A stretch of 64,000 bases of DNA from NCBI GenBank assembly GCA_020746875.1, contig JAGTJL010000022.1, positions 744,001-808,000 on the forward strand. Direction: 5' to 3'. The notes under the pieces were generated by a model. It was not told where the DNA came from. It was given only the letters and a program-made list of their open reading frames with translations, and searched no databases. Shown here piece by piece: positions 22,170-34,700 of this stretch (position 1 is its first letter; each line of letters opens with the position of its first letter). A program made the position numbers and the translations under genes. The stretch comes from Rhexocercosporidium sp. MPI-PUGE-AT-0058 (taxonomy: Eukaryota; Ascomycota; Leotiomycetes; Helotiales).

Positions 22170-23287
22170 TTAACTTAAAGGAACTACTTACGACTATTTT
22201 AGTACGATACTCACTCGTTAACTCGCTTAGATTAAGCTTTTCGACTTTAAAGTACGCTATATTAAAGGTATTACGTATATAATAGTAAATACTCTCTCGA
22301 GAAGACTTAAACGCTTTAAGAATATTAAGGAAGATATTAAAAATAATAATAATAAGAATTAAATCTTAATTAAGTTTAATACGGTTGGAATTTACCCGGG
22401 AGAAGTTGAAAGCACAGAAGACTTAATAAAAGAGTTAAAGACTTTTAATAACCTTAAGTTAACTTAAAGATATAATATCCTTATTAATATAAAACAAAAA
22501 GTCTAAGAATTATAAAATAAGTCGAATTAATTATATAATACTTAATAGCGATTCGAGTATAAATTAAGAAAGCGAAGCAGACTTATTAATATTTTTAAAA
22601 TATTATAAAAAGTATTATTAAAAAGAGAATTATTTATTTAATTACGCTTAAGGCTTTAAAAAATATAAACTTAAAGGCTTTTTATATATTTAAAACAAAA
22701 GTATTATTATACGGAGTTCATAACTAACGTGTTTAAAGACTTTTATTAAAAGGCACACTTATTAGACTCGTTATTAATACCGATAAAAATAAGGCATATA
22801 TTTTACGAAGTTATTATAATAGCTTCGGCTATAAAAGAAGAGAAAGTATATACTACCGTATTTCTTAACGTCACTTTTAGAAGGGTTATTTTAAAGATTC
22901 CGCGGAATTCGTTAAAATATATAATAAATATATACTAAGTAATATTAAGCGATAAGAAGAACTTATAGTTTTAATTACTTTAAACGGACTTATAAAAAAA
23001 TAGGCGCTAAATATTACTTTTATATTAATACAAAACGAAAAGAAGTATTTTATTATCGCCTAAGGCAATATAAGCGGTTAAGTTAAAGCTAAGGCGCTTG
23101 CTTTAAAAGAGGCTAAAGGCATTACTGATTTCATTTAATAAAATATTATTTATTAACACGGGCTGTTTTAAAAGCTAATAGTTAATAAAGGCATAAAGAA
23201 TATAAGCGAAGTCGTTAACTTATTAAATAAAATAAAATTTCGACGAATTTAAATATTAACTTATAACGTAAAAGTTAATAATATAAT
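22170..23287 (+). mobile_element. Copia-type gag/protease remnant (5' half of interrupted element)
   Basis: AT-rich, stop-filled plus-strand relic. Near its end (about 23140-23165) LFINTGC matches the protease active-site region of Copia elements (usually DTGCS/DSGAS). It stops abruptly at the minus-strand Copia element beginning at 23288. The 3' part of a plus-strand Copia element resumes at 31152. Confidence 0.55.
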
Positions 23288-26200
23288 TGTGGTATAGAAG
23301 TGGAATAAAGCACTGTGAATAATTATAATTAAATTAAAGTGATTAATTATTTTTTTAAAAGCTCTAAAAATTAAGAGAGGACAATTGTTTTTCTAAAGGC
23401 GGTCTACAATAATAAAACCTAATTAAGTCACGTGTAGTGCCAAAAGAGCAGCTGCCCGTGCTTATACGACACACTCCCTAAGCAATTAATAATAATAAGC
23501 CATTACTATTATAATTAACTGTATTAAGTAAGAGTAAATAATAAGAAAGCATTAGGCAAATAAATTCACTTATATACGATAATTAGGCAAATAACCTAAC
23601 TATATAAACTAACGATTTTCTTACTAAACCTAAACCTATAAATACTCGACAACCCACAAATCGACTGCTCTCGATTTACCACTTAATTAATTTATTAATT
23701 AATTAATTAATTAACTGCTCCCTTCGATATTATAAGTATCTTTAAGCGCTCCGCCAGAATTATTATAATAAAACGATAATTTACTTGTTAAAATAAATTA
23801 AGTGGCTCGATTTTCGATTTATTAATTTCGATTTATTAATCGGAGATCGACTAATTAAAGATTAATTAATTAAAAAATAACCGCTAATTTATAATAAATT
23901 AAGGTTATTATTAATAATAAAAAGAAAGTCGTCGCTAAGGCATAATTGTCGGCTGCTCCCGTCCTCGCCCTCGCTTCTCGCCGTGCCGCTGCTGCTCCCC
24001 GGGCTTTAAAGTAATTAATAAGTGCTTATATAATAGTTTATTTAAGTTATATTAATAACGCTTTTTAAATAAAAAGTAATAATTAATATTATAATACCGT
24101 TAAAAAGGGTGCTCGCTACTTTATTTACTCGTCCGGTTATAAGTACGTAATTACTCTTACTACTACTTAGGCTCCTTTTCTTATATATTATAATACGTTA
24201 AAAAATAAAATTAATATAAAGGTAAGTCGATTTAGTTATTTTTTTCTTATTTTTTAATTTATTATTAATTTTTTTAAGAGTTAAAGTAATTAAGAATCCC
24301 GGTCTGTGCCGCCCTTAAGGGTAATAATATTAATGGAGCTGCTACTTTTGGCGCTATTATTGGTTTTAAAAGTAATAATAGAGATAATAATAATAAAGAG
24401 AATAATAAGTTATTCGCTTTATTTTTAAAAAATTAAATTAATTTAATTAATTTCTTAAAAGAAAAAGAAGAGCTTTTAATTGCTTTTACAGCTTATGTTT
24501 ATATTATTAAAGAGAATATTACTACCGCTATAAGTGCTCTCTTTATTAAAAAGAATAATAAGGGAGCAGTTAATTATTTTACTATTATTACTATTAAAGC
24601 TGCTCGCGCTATTACTACTGAGGCTATTACCAGAGCTACTCGCGTCTATAGTCCGGGCTTTAATGTTCTGGCCTTTTAGGTTATATTTACTCGTGGAGTT
24701 ATTTTTACTCCTAAGTAAAAGGCTTAAGCTACTTACGTTAGAAAACTAGTTAATATAATAATTAATGCTTTAAGCGAGTTAATTCGGGAGGTTTTAGGCC
24801 TTTTATTTTTTAATAAATAAGTTATTTTTTTATTTTTTAAAGCTTAAGAACTTCTTACTCTTTAAGTATCTTCTTATATTTTAGAAATTAAAGCTTGCGT
24901 TTGCTTTTAAATTAAAAAATTATTAAAAGCAATTAGCTTTTTAAAATATAATAATTTATACCCCTGAGTTTAGTTAATTTTTAATAAAATAAAATTATAA
25001 ATAAAAATTTATAAAAGAGAATTTTATAAAAGAATATATAATAATATAAATAAAGTTCTTTAATTAAAAGGTAAGCTTATTATATAATTACTTTAAAAAT
25101 AAATAAAAAATAAAAAATATATATAAAAAATTACTTTAAAGCGAGTCTTTTAAAAGAGTTACTTTAATTAAACACAAACGTCTACTAAGTTAATAAGAGT
25201 AACAAATGCTTTAAATTTCTGTTAAGAGAGGTTTTTAATAAGTCCGTTAATTAATATATAACTTATAAGAAGATATTTTATTATAAAAGTACCCTTTTAA
25301 AACTCTTAGCGTAATTATATATTTTAAATATTAACGTGGCGTAACTTAATAAAAATACGTTAATTTTTATTAATAATTAACCGAATTGTTTATTAATTAT
25401 TATAAAAAATTATTTAAGTTACTCTTATATTAAGGCGTAATTCTTAAAAAAATTACTAAAGTATTATAAGTTCTTTACTAGTGCGCTTAACTTTAAGAAG
25501 CTCTACTTATATTATAGACGTAGTAATTGTATTTTATAAAGTTATTTTTTAAAAGATTAAACTTTTAAAAAATATAAAAATATATTTATTAAAAGATTAC
25601 TTTATCTTAATATTGTTTATAAAAGAGGCATTTAATATTATTATAAGGTAGGAGTCGCGCAACTTATAATTATAAGTAATTACTAAAAACAAGTATCGAA
25701 AAAGTAACGAATTATTTAATTAATTATAGTTAAGTGCTTTTAAAAAAGATTAATTAAAAAGTGAAAAAGCCTTAAAATAATAAAAGCGACGTTTACGCGT
25801 AATATAATTATAATATAAAATATTAATTTAACTTTTTTTTAAAACTCCTTAATTTAAGCTAAAATAGCTTATTTTTAATTCTTTAGGAGCTCGACTTAAG
25901 ATAATAATATACTTAGGCAATTTCTATTTATTAACTTAAATCGAAAAGCAATCTTTTAAATATAAGTGTCGTATATTAAAGAAATAGTCTTCGTTAATCG
26001 ATTTTTAATAATACGAACGCTTAAAAACTATTCCATTTGCTTTCCTTCGGTAAGCTTATATATTATATTTAAGCCGTTAATAATTAATTTGGCGTTTTTA
26101 AAAGCCGAAGTGTAATAAAGTACTTAAATATTATCGACATAAAATATTATAAACACCGTACGTTACTCATTCATAAATATATAAGGCTTTTCTTTATAAG

Positions 26201-29200
26201 TAATTAACCTTAAAGTTATTAAAATATAAATAAAGTCACCGTATTATAGCGTCAGTAAGTCCTTAAGTCCGTAAAGTGCGCGATTAATTTTTATTATTAT
26301 TTTATTTTATTTAAAACCGTCCAGTAAATAGTAGCGTACGCAAGCACTTATTTTACTTCGTTTAACGTTAATAAAGGCATTTATTATATTAAATTAAATT
26401 ATTTTTAAATTAAATTAAGTTATAATAGTTATAGCGGTTTTAAAGGAGCGAGTAATTAAAGTGATTATATATATTAATAAAATTGAAGTTTTAAGCTATA
26501 AGTCTCCTCTTATAACGACTCGCAAGCGACAGCGAATTAAATATTTTAACGAATCGACTTTGGCGTGAAATACTTATTTTAAAGGAATTAATTATTTGGT
26601 AATAAAAGTATATTTAACGACTTTTTAATAATTACGCGACTTAAGGTTAATAATCTCCTTAATAGCGTCGACTCGGGAGTACTTTTTTAACGAGTAATCC
26701 TTAAGGTCTTTTTAATTTAATAAGTTCTTAGGCATTTATAATTAATAAATCCGTAAAAGCTTAATTAATTATTGAATTTCGATATTTTTAAGTATAAATA
26801 TTAATATAATAGCGTAAATTACGCTTAAGTCTTTTCCGTCTCTTCGTACTGGTTTTTAACTAAGTCAAAAAGTCCTTAGAAAATCCTTTAAGTACTTACG
26901 ATTGCTTAACGGTTATATTAATTTTATAATTAACTTTTTAATAATTATTATATAAACGCTTCGATTCGGTTTCGTTACCTTATTATTAACTCAAGTCTTT
27001 CTACTTTTATTAATTACTTAATCTTTTACTTTTTTCTTTTTAAAAAGTTTAAATAAGCCGGAATTTAATTTAATTAAAGCCGGGAGTAATAAGCGTAAAC
27101 TTAATTCTTTATCTTTTTTTAATTTTAATAATTACAAATATTCTTTATACTTAATTACTTAAAGTAAAGCTTTTAATTACTTAAAACTAATACTTTCTTT
27201 AAGTGTTTCTTAACGCTTAAGACCGCGCTTTCGGTCGTATAGCTTTTTAAAGTAAATTATAATTTATAATATTAACTTCCGCTTAAGGCTTATATTACTT
27301 TAAAAGTTTAATATATTATATAAAATACCTCTTTTAATTGCGCTTTTAAACGCTAATTGTCTTAAAATATCGGCTCGTTTTAAGACTTAATTAAAGTATT
27401 TATAAATAAGAAGTTTAATACTCTTTTTTAATTAAATTACCCCCGAGTTTTTATTAATAAACGGCTAAATAAAGTTAAGAGCTATTAAATTAACTAAAAG
27501 TGACGTATTTATTTTTATTAATTTAATTAAAAGAGGAATAAATAGCCCTACCCTTAAGCTTAAAATCTCAATTAAAGGTTTTAATACCTCTGAGCTCATA
27601 AGCTCGTCGACTTCTATAGCGCTTATTACTTCGCTTAGTTATTCTTTATTTAAAGTAATAAATAGTGTTTTTAATTTTAATATATTAAATACGCTTAGTC
27701 GGTTAATTATAATAAAATTAACGTTTTAATTTCCTTTTTCTTCTTTTAATATTTCCGTAAAATCCTTTAATATTAAGCGCGGCTAGCTAACCGCTTTCTT
27801 TATATTTAAAGAGTTTAAATAAAAAAGAGTTTCGTTAAAAGTAATATTCCGAGTCATTATTACATATTATAATTAAGACATTTAAATCTTATAAATATTA
27901 AATAAAACGTATTTAATTAAATAATTAAGGTGCGCTCGCGGGTTGACTTGAAAAGCTTTTTTAACGGAGAGCTTCTCGGTCTTTAAATATAAGGTAAGCT
28001 TTATAGCCGTATATATATAAGTTGTTTTAATTAGGCCGTAAATCGGTTATTAGCTTTAGCGTGAGCTTAAGGTCGTAATATTGAAAATACTACTTAAACT
28101 AAGCTTAAAATACTGTATTTAAACTCTTAAAGTCTTTACGAGTAAATAAACTTATATTATAAAAAATAATTGTCGCTATTATTAATTCCGTTTAAAGCGC
28201 CTAAAGTAAATTAACGGAAAGGCGCATCTTAATTAATTTATTAATTATTTCTTTATTTACACGCTTAGCTCCTTTATTAAGTTAATATATATATAAGAGA
28301 GTAAATTTAATATTAATACCACTTTCTTTATATTACTTTTTATACTTAATTAATTTATTAATTCTTATAATTAAAATATTATTATCTTGGCATATTTTAC
28401 AAATCGAGAGCCCGAATTAGCGTCTTATTCACGCCTTAAACGGTTTAAAAGCATTTAAGACGGCGATTAACCTTTTGATTTTTAAAAGCCGTTTATAGAA
28501 TTTCTTATTATATTCGTCTTTAATTAACAAAAGCTAATTATTCCCGTCAAACCTTATTAAAAAGTCGAATAAATCCCAAGAAATATAATAAAATGGACGG
28601 ATAACTACTCTTTTTAATTAACGACGATTTGTTACTTATTATATTATAATTATTATATAATGCTTATATTTTAATTAAGTTAAACCTTAAATCTCGACAT
28701 TACGCGCATTTTTTATTAAGCTTTTTAAGACTTTCTTTTTAAAGTAACTTACGCGCAAATGCTATAAATAAGCTTTGTCGACTCGTAGCTTTAAATATTA
28801 TCTACTTAATTAAAAGCCTTAGTAAATACTCCTCTTTAGCGTTAAAAACATTAAAAAATTATAATTTAAATAAGTCAAAATGCGGCGAGTAATTAAAAAA
28901 ACTAAAGAGTAATTAAAAGGCTTATATTTAAAAAAAAGCTAAATTAAACTGTTGTTATAATTGCTTTAAAATTAAACTATTCTTAGTTATTCTCGTGCGT
29001 AAAATATAATTTAAATTATTATATTAAACTCTTATTTACAAAAGGTGAGCTTTTAAAATAATATTAATATTAAAGCTTTTAATAATAGCGACGTTTAAAA
29101 GGATTAAATCGCCTGTATTTAGTCTGTTAAGGCCGTGGAAAATACTTTTAAAGACTTAAGTACCGCGCCTTTTAATTATTAAGCTTAACGTTCCGGCCTT

Positions 29201-31151
29201 AACGCTATTATTTACAGTAAATTTAATAAAGCTTTTAAAGATAAAGAAAGCTTTTGAATTTATTAAATGAATAATAGCTCCGTTATTAAGTAAAGTGTTC
29301 TTTGCGAGCGGATGGCGATTTATATTTATAGTAGCGTACACCCCGGTAATAGCGAGAGCTTTGTCGAGAAATTCAAGGCTTATAAGGCACGCCTGAACGT
29401 TTCCAGGGTATCTTGCTTTTACGGAAGGCTGTCCGGAAGCCAGTTGCGCTATTAGTAATATATTCTCGCTGAGTTTGGCCATTTCTCGGCAAAGGTTAAG
29501 GAAGTCGCTTTTTAATTAGAGTCGAGTGTCCTTAATTTCCTTTATTAATAATAAGTTCCTGAGGTTACTCGCCGTCGAGCCGTCCTAATAATACCGCAGT
29601 TTATAATAATTAATAGCCTTATAATAATAAAAGTAATGCTTATACAAGTAAGTATTTACTCGCGTGTTTAATAATTAATTTCGTTAAACCGACGGGGTTA
29701 TAAAAGTATTTAATCTTTTTTTAAGAGTAGTATATAAGCCTATTATCTTTTATTATTTAAAAGCTATAAGTGATTTCTTATTAAGAGTAAATAATTAATT
29801 AATATAATTAAATAAAAAATATTAGTTTATTATCTTAAGAGTATTATCTCTTAATAATTCAAAGTGTCGTTCGCGCGCCTATTTTAATACGAGCTTTTCT
29901 TATACCGCCTTAATAAAGTTAAGTATTATTAGCGGTCTTTTAACTTCCAGTAAGTCGTATAAAAGAGCATTTTAATAAGCCGCTCTTTATTCTTAAAGCC
30001 ACTTCTTAAAATTAACTCGCCCTACTTTAATAATAGCGAGCTTCTTTTTATAAGTAAATCATATTAACGTATAAGCACTTGTTTCTAAAAGGGCGTAATC
30101 TCTCTTAAGGATTTAAAAGAGTAATTAAAGAGTTTATAATTTTAATTAAAAGTCTTCGTTTATTATCTCGGTTAATTACTCTTTTTTTATATAAATTTAT
30201 TCGTTCTTGTATTCCTTAATTACTCCTTAATAAATAAAGGAATTAATTATCTCTTAAATCCACTTATAAGCTGCCTTATAAGCTTGAGCCTTTTCCGTTT
30301 ATTATACGAGCTTTTTTACGTATTCTTTTATAAGAGTAATATATATTAAAGCCACATTCTTAATTATAATCTTTAATAATAATAATACGCTCGGCTTAAG
30401 GCCTTTTTTTATAAAGTCGCGAGTATTTTTATTTTACTTTACTTAAGCTTAGAAGTTATACTTAATAACTTTTTTATTTTATTATATTTTTAAATCGTTT
30501 AATAATAAAGGTTTCGGTTCGGCGTTAAAAAGGTTAAAAGTAATTAATAACGTAAGGTTTATTAAATTCTATATTTTATAAAAAACATAAAAAGATTTAA
30601 ACGTCTAATATTAAGGAGTCTAAGTGCGCTTATTATAATTAAAAGGAGTTCGATTATTTAAAGAAGAAGCTAAAGTTAAGTTTATTATAATAAAAGAATT
30701 GCTTTTATAAGCTTTAAGTATTTAATAAAAAAAGAAGGACTAAAAAAATATTAAGTCTAGTTACTCAGCTTTTATATTCATTTAAAGTAAAATAAAAGAG
30801 TTAATAAAAAACAGCGGTGTAAATTACATTTTATAATAAGGTGGAAAACTTTACAACGTATAACAAATACTCTTTATATATAAACTTATCTTATAGGCTT
30901 TATTTAAATTAATAGCGTATAAAGGGAAGAATACTAATTTAATAACTTTGTTAATAAGGCTCATAATTATAATATAAAAGTGAATTAAAGCACTATAAAT
31001 AGTTATAATTAAATTAAAGTAATTAATTATTCTTTTAAAAGCTATAAATATTAAAAGAAAACAGTTATTCTCTTAAAGGCGGTCTACAATAGCAAAACTT
31101 AATTAGGTTACGTGCAGTGCCAAGAGAGCAGCTGCCCGTGCCTATACGACA
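23288..31151 (-). mobile_element. Copia-type LTR retrotransposon, full length, RIP-degraded
   Basis: Flanking direct repeats 23288-23471 and 30968-31151 are 184 bp LTRs with TG...CA ends (TGTGGTATAG... TACGACA on the plus strand), differing mostly by transitions. Coding relics run on the minus strand. A gag/protease junction lies at about 29480-29160 (LLNNGAIIHLINS, the protease motif). The reverse transcriptase box IFYVDN lies at about 26150-26130 (YVDD in active elements). A purine tract (AGGGAG) precedes the 23471 end on the minus strand. At 7.86 kb it is long for Copia; about 1.5 kb between RNase H and the 3' LTR is unexplained. No matching 5 bp target duplication is visible. Confidence 0.85.
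29156..29482 (-). pseudogene. Surviving Copia gag-protease open frame (108 codons)
   Basis: The longest unbroken frame inside the RIP block. It contains LLNNGAIIHLINSKAF, matching the Copia protease region, and a GTLSLIIKRRGT tail. GC content is visibly higher than in the flanks. It has no start or stop logic of its own and is part of the dead polyprotein. Confidence 0.6.
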
Positions 31152-31796
31152 TAAAATTATATAGTTTTTACGACTTTAACTAAGCAGGCTTACGTAAAAG
31201 ACGAGTCTTATATAGCGGTGCTATCTTCTTCTTTATAAGAGGAGTATTTAGTATTATTTTTAAGTATTAAACTATAATAGTTTTAGCTTTTATAAAAGCA
31301 GAATATATTATTATATATGCGTTTACTAAAGAGGTATTATAGATTCGCTAAGTCTTAGCTGAAATAAGTTATAAGCGATTAGATTCTCGCTTTATTAAAA
31401 TGAATTGCAATAATTAAAGTATATTATTATTATTTAAGAATCTTGAGTTTTATTAGCGTATAAAGCATATTAATATTAAGTTTTATTACTTACGATAAGA
31501 AGTAGTTAGAAGTTATTTAGACCTTTAGTACGTATTATTAAAGGAAAATACTATCGACGGCTTTACGAAACTATTAAGTTTTTAAGATCTTAAGGAATTC
31601 GTTAAAATATTAAAGTTAACGGTTTTATATTATAATTAAGAGGTGGTAATATTACTTAGAAGACGTTTTTATTTTTATAAACTAAGAAATGCGTAGGAAT
31701 TTAAAAGGCTACTTTAAAAGCTGCTGTAGAAGGCTGTTTTTAATGATTTCTTTTTTTATATTAATATAAAGTGTATTTACTTTTAAGGGTATATAT
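31152..31796 (+). mobile_element. Copia RNase H remnant (3' half of interrupted plus-strand element)
   Basis: The plus-strand frame reads SGAIFFF, then KAEYI..AFTKEVL (the S.TEAEYIA..AA.KEA.W RNase H motif), then IKHINIKFYYLR (the TKHI..R.H..RE motif), and DGFTKLL near 31560 (AD.LTK.L). Ser/Gln/Trp codons are frequently converted to stops. It is probably the same element as 22170-23287. Integrase and reverse transcriptase, which should lie between them, are absent from both pieces. Confidence 0.8.
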
Positions 31797-34700
31797 TGTG
31801 GTGAGGTTGACTTTAGAGGTCCATTTGTCACGAGATTGAGCTGCATCTTACTGTATTTAAGATAGCCTTTAAGGCAATATCTTTTAAAATAATAACGATT
31901 TTTATTATTATAATTTTTCCTTTTTATTTAAATTATATTTCTTCTTTTCCTTAATAAATTATACTTTTTAAATATATAATATTTTTAGTATTCGTTAAAT
32001 AAGTATTTTTTACGTTTACTTTCCGGTACTTATTTTATTACTTTTTTATTATATATTTAATGTTTTCCCTTTTATATATTTTAGTAACTTACGTAAGGAG
32101 TAAATAAAAAAGCTAAAGTAAAGTACGTAAAAAAGCCTAAAGGCTTCTTATATTAATTATAAGGACCGAAACCGATAAGTGCTCGAATTAATATAGACTT
32201 ATTTATTTAGAGATCTCCTAACTCTTAAAATAAAATTAAATACGGTATTTCGAGAGCTTTTTATAATATAACGAAAAGCATAAGAAGTCTAAAAAGAAAC
32301 TACTTACCTTTAATATAAAATTATTTAAATTATTAAAAAAGCCAGCTTTAACACGTAGAATATCGATACTGAAAAAGTCGGACTAAAAATAGCCGGATTA
32401 TATTATTAAAAACGCTTTAATTAATATTAAAGTATATTTAATACTTTAGGAAATAAGAAGTAAATTATTTAAAATAAATTCAATAAATTTTAACGCTAAT
32501 TATACTTTTAGTAAGCGTATTTATTATTCTTTTTTTCCTTTTTTTTCCGTTAAGGGCTTACTTTAAGCTAGCGAGACAGAGCTTAATAAAAAAGTATACG
32601 GGGTTTTACCTTATGCCTTTTTAATTAATTTCGGTCTTAAGTCACTTTACGCCGAGATTAATTTTAATAATAATAAAGCTTTAGTATTTAACGAAATTGA
32701 TTTACTTTACTTAAGTTTATATATTCGTTTATTATAAAAATAAAAGGCCTAAACTTCAGCGTCTTTCGGGCTTTATTACCTCGAGAAGAGCTTAAAGTTA
32801 TAAGCTTTTTAACTTAATATTTTTATTTATATATTTCCTTTGTTTTCTTAAGTTTATATATTCTTTTTTTTTTAATATAATATATTATATCTTTTACTCT
32901 TTTATTAATAAAATTAAGCGCATTTACTCTTTAATAAATCATTAATTTCATTAAGAAAAATTAATTATATTTAAAAATAATATTAAAAATAACGCCTTTA
33001 ATAATAACTTAAAAAGCAAGAAACTTAAACGACTTATTAATAACTTCTTTATAACCCGAGGAAGCTCTGCGACCCCGACTATGAATTACTTTACTATTAA
33101 GACAGGCTTTATAGGCTCTATAAGCTCTTTTACTTTTATGCCTATTAAGCTTTTAATAAAGCTTAATATCGCTGGAATCACTAACTTTACTTTATTATAA
33201 TCATTAGGAATACTTATAAATAATTTTTTAATTATAAAAGGGAAAAAGAAAAGAAATAAAAGTAACGGTAGTAATTTAAGATAAAATATATTTAATTATA
33301 ATTAAAATAATAGTTATTTAAAAAGCTTTAGTATAAGAGCTTAGGCCGCTCCTCAAGCTTTACCGGCTTATATAATACTTACTTAGCTTATATACCCTCA
33401 AGTTATATTATATTCGCCTCCGAAGTAAGAGAGACTTAACCCCGTTAATATAAGTTATATAATACCGCTTTAAGCTTAAGCCACTTCCGCTTAGGCTTTT
33501 TAATTAATACGACCTGCGCTAATAACGTTTTAATAGCTTATATTTTAAGCCGCACGACTTGCTACAGACTTTATTAAAGGACTTTTTTATTTTATAATAA
33601 CTTAAATTATACTAATCCTAGGCACTTTTAGCTGTTTATATTTTAACGGGAATAATATTATTAGGTTTTTTAAGACCTTAAAATAGCTTTTTACGACTTA
33701 AAATATTATAAATAACGCCGAAAAGAAATAATACGTCGTAGATTATTATACTTTTGAAATAAGTTAAAATATCGAATAACTCCCCGACTTCTTTAATAGC
33801 ATTTATTAAAAGTTAATTAAGGAAGTTATAAGAAAATATTAAACGTTCGATCTTAAATAATATTATTATACTTTTTAAAATTTAAAAAAGATATTTAATA
33901 AATTTAAATATATCGCGAAAGATATTTTTAAGTTTTAATTTTAATAATTTCTTTAAGCTTTTAAAAAAGTTAATCGAGCTTATATATAAAAGAAAATTAT
34001 TATAAAACGACAAATAATTATAAAGTTTTTAATAGCTTTATTTAAGTATCTTAAGCGAAAAGCTAGAACTTTTATAAAAGATAATACTATTTTTAATATA
34101 GAAAATATATATTCTTTTAATATAATATACGTTAAAATAAAAGGCTTATTTCGAGTCGAGCGGGAAATCGATATATTAATTAAAAAAGAAGTATTATTTA
34201 TGCGAACTATTTAAGCCGATTGCTTTTAATTAAAGTCGAGTAATAGTAAAACTCCTTTTTTAGTAATACCGTTTAAAGGGTTTAATTTTATAATTTGCCC
34301 GAGCTTATAAAGTATAAGAATAGTTCTTTAACTTAAGAGATTGACGACGTTTTTAAGAATAATTCGGTGCTTTATTTTAAATTAAATTAAAAAGGTATAT
34401 TGAGAAGAAGTTATTTTTATTATTAAGAGGCTGACTCGCGATATTAATTAAGTTATAAAACGGAATATCGATACGATTACGGAAAAATTAAATAACTTAT
34501 ATATTTTATACGCTATTATAAAGAAAAGAAAAGAATCCAGAATTAATAATTAAAGTTAAGGCTTTATTTATTTATAAGTCGATCGCATACCTTAAAGAAG
34601 CTAAGGTGTTTTATTAAGATTTTAAAGTAAACTTTAAATATAATCGACGTTTTAATATAAAAGACACAAGCACTGAATATCTCTTTTACTTTAATAAGCC

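Noticed and set aside
23690..23720. TTAA-rich run, considered as a microsatellite or telomere-like repeat
   Set aside because: Short, imperfect and typical of RIP-generated AT sequence.
24534..24749. 71-codon Leu-rich frame
   Set aside because: Low-complexity TTA/CTA repetition from RIP-mutated Copia DNA on the opposite strand.
34240..34320. Possible helicase P-loop in the family-A element interior
   Set aside because: A fragment reads VIPFKGFNFI, but the Gly/Lys residues needed for a P-loop cannot be aligned without assuming changes, so no helicase is claimed.
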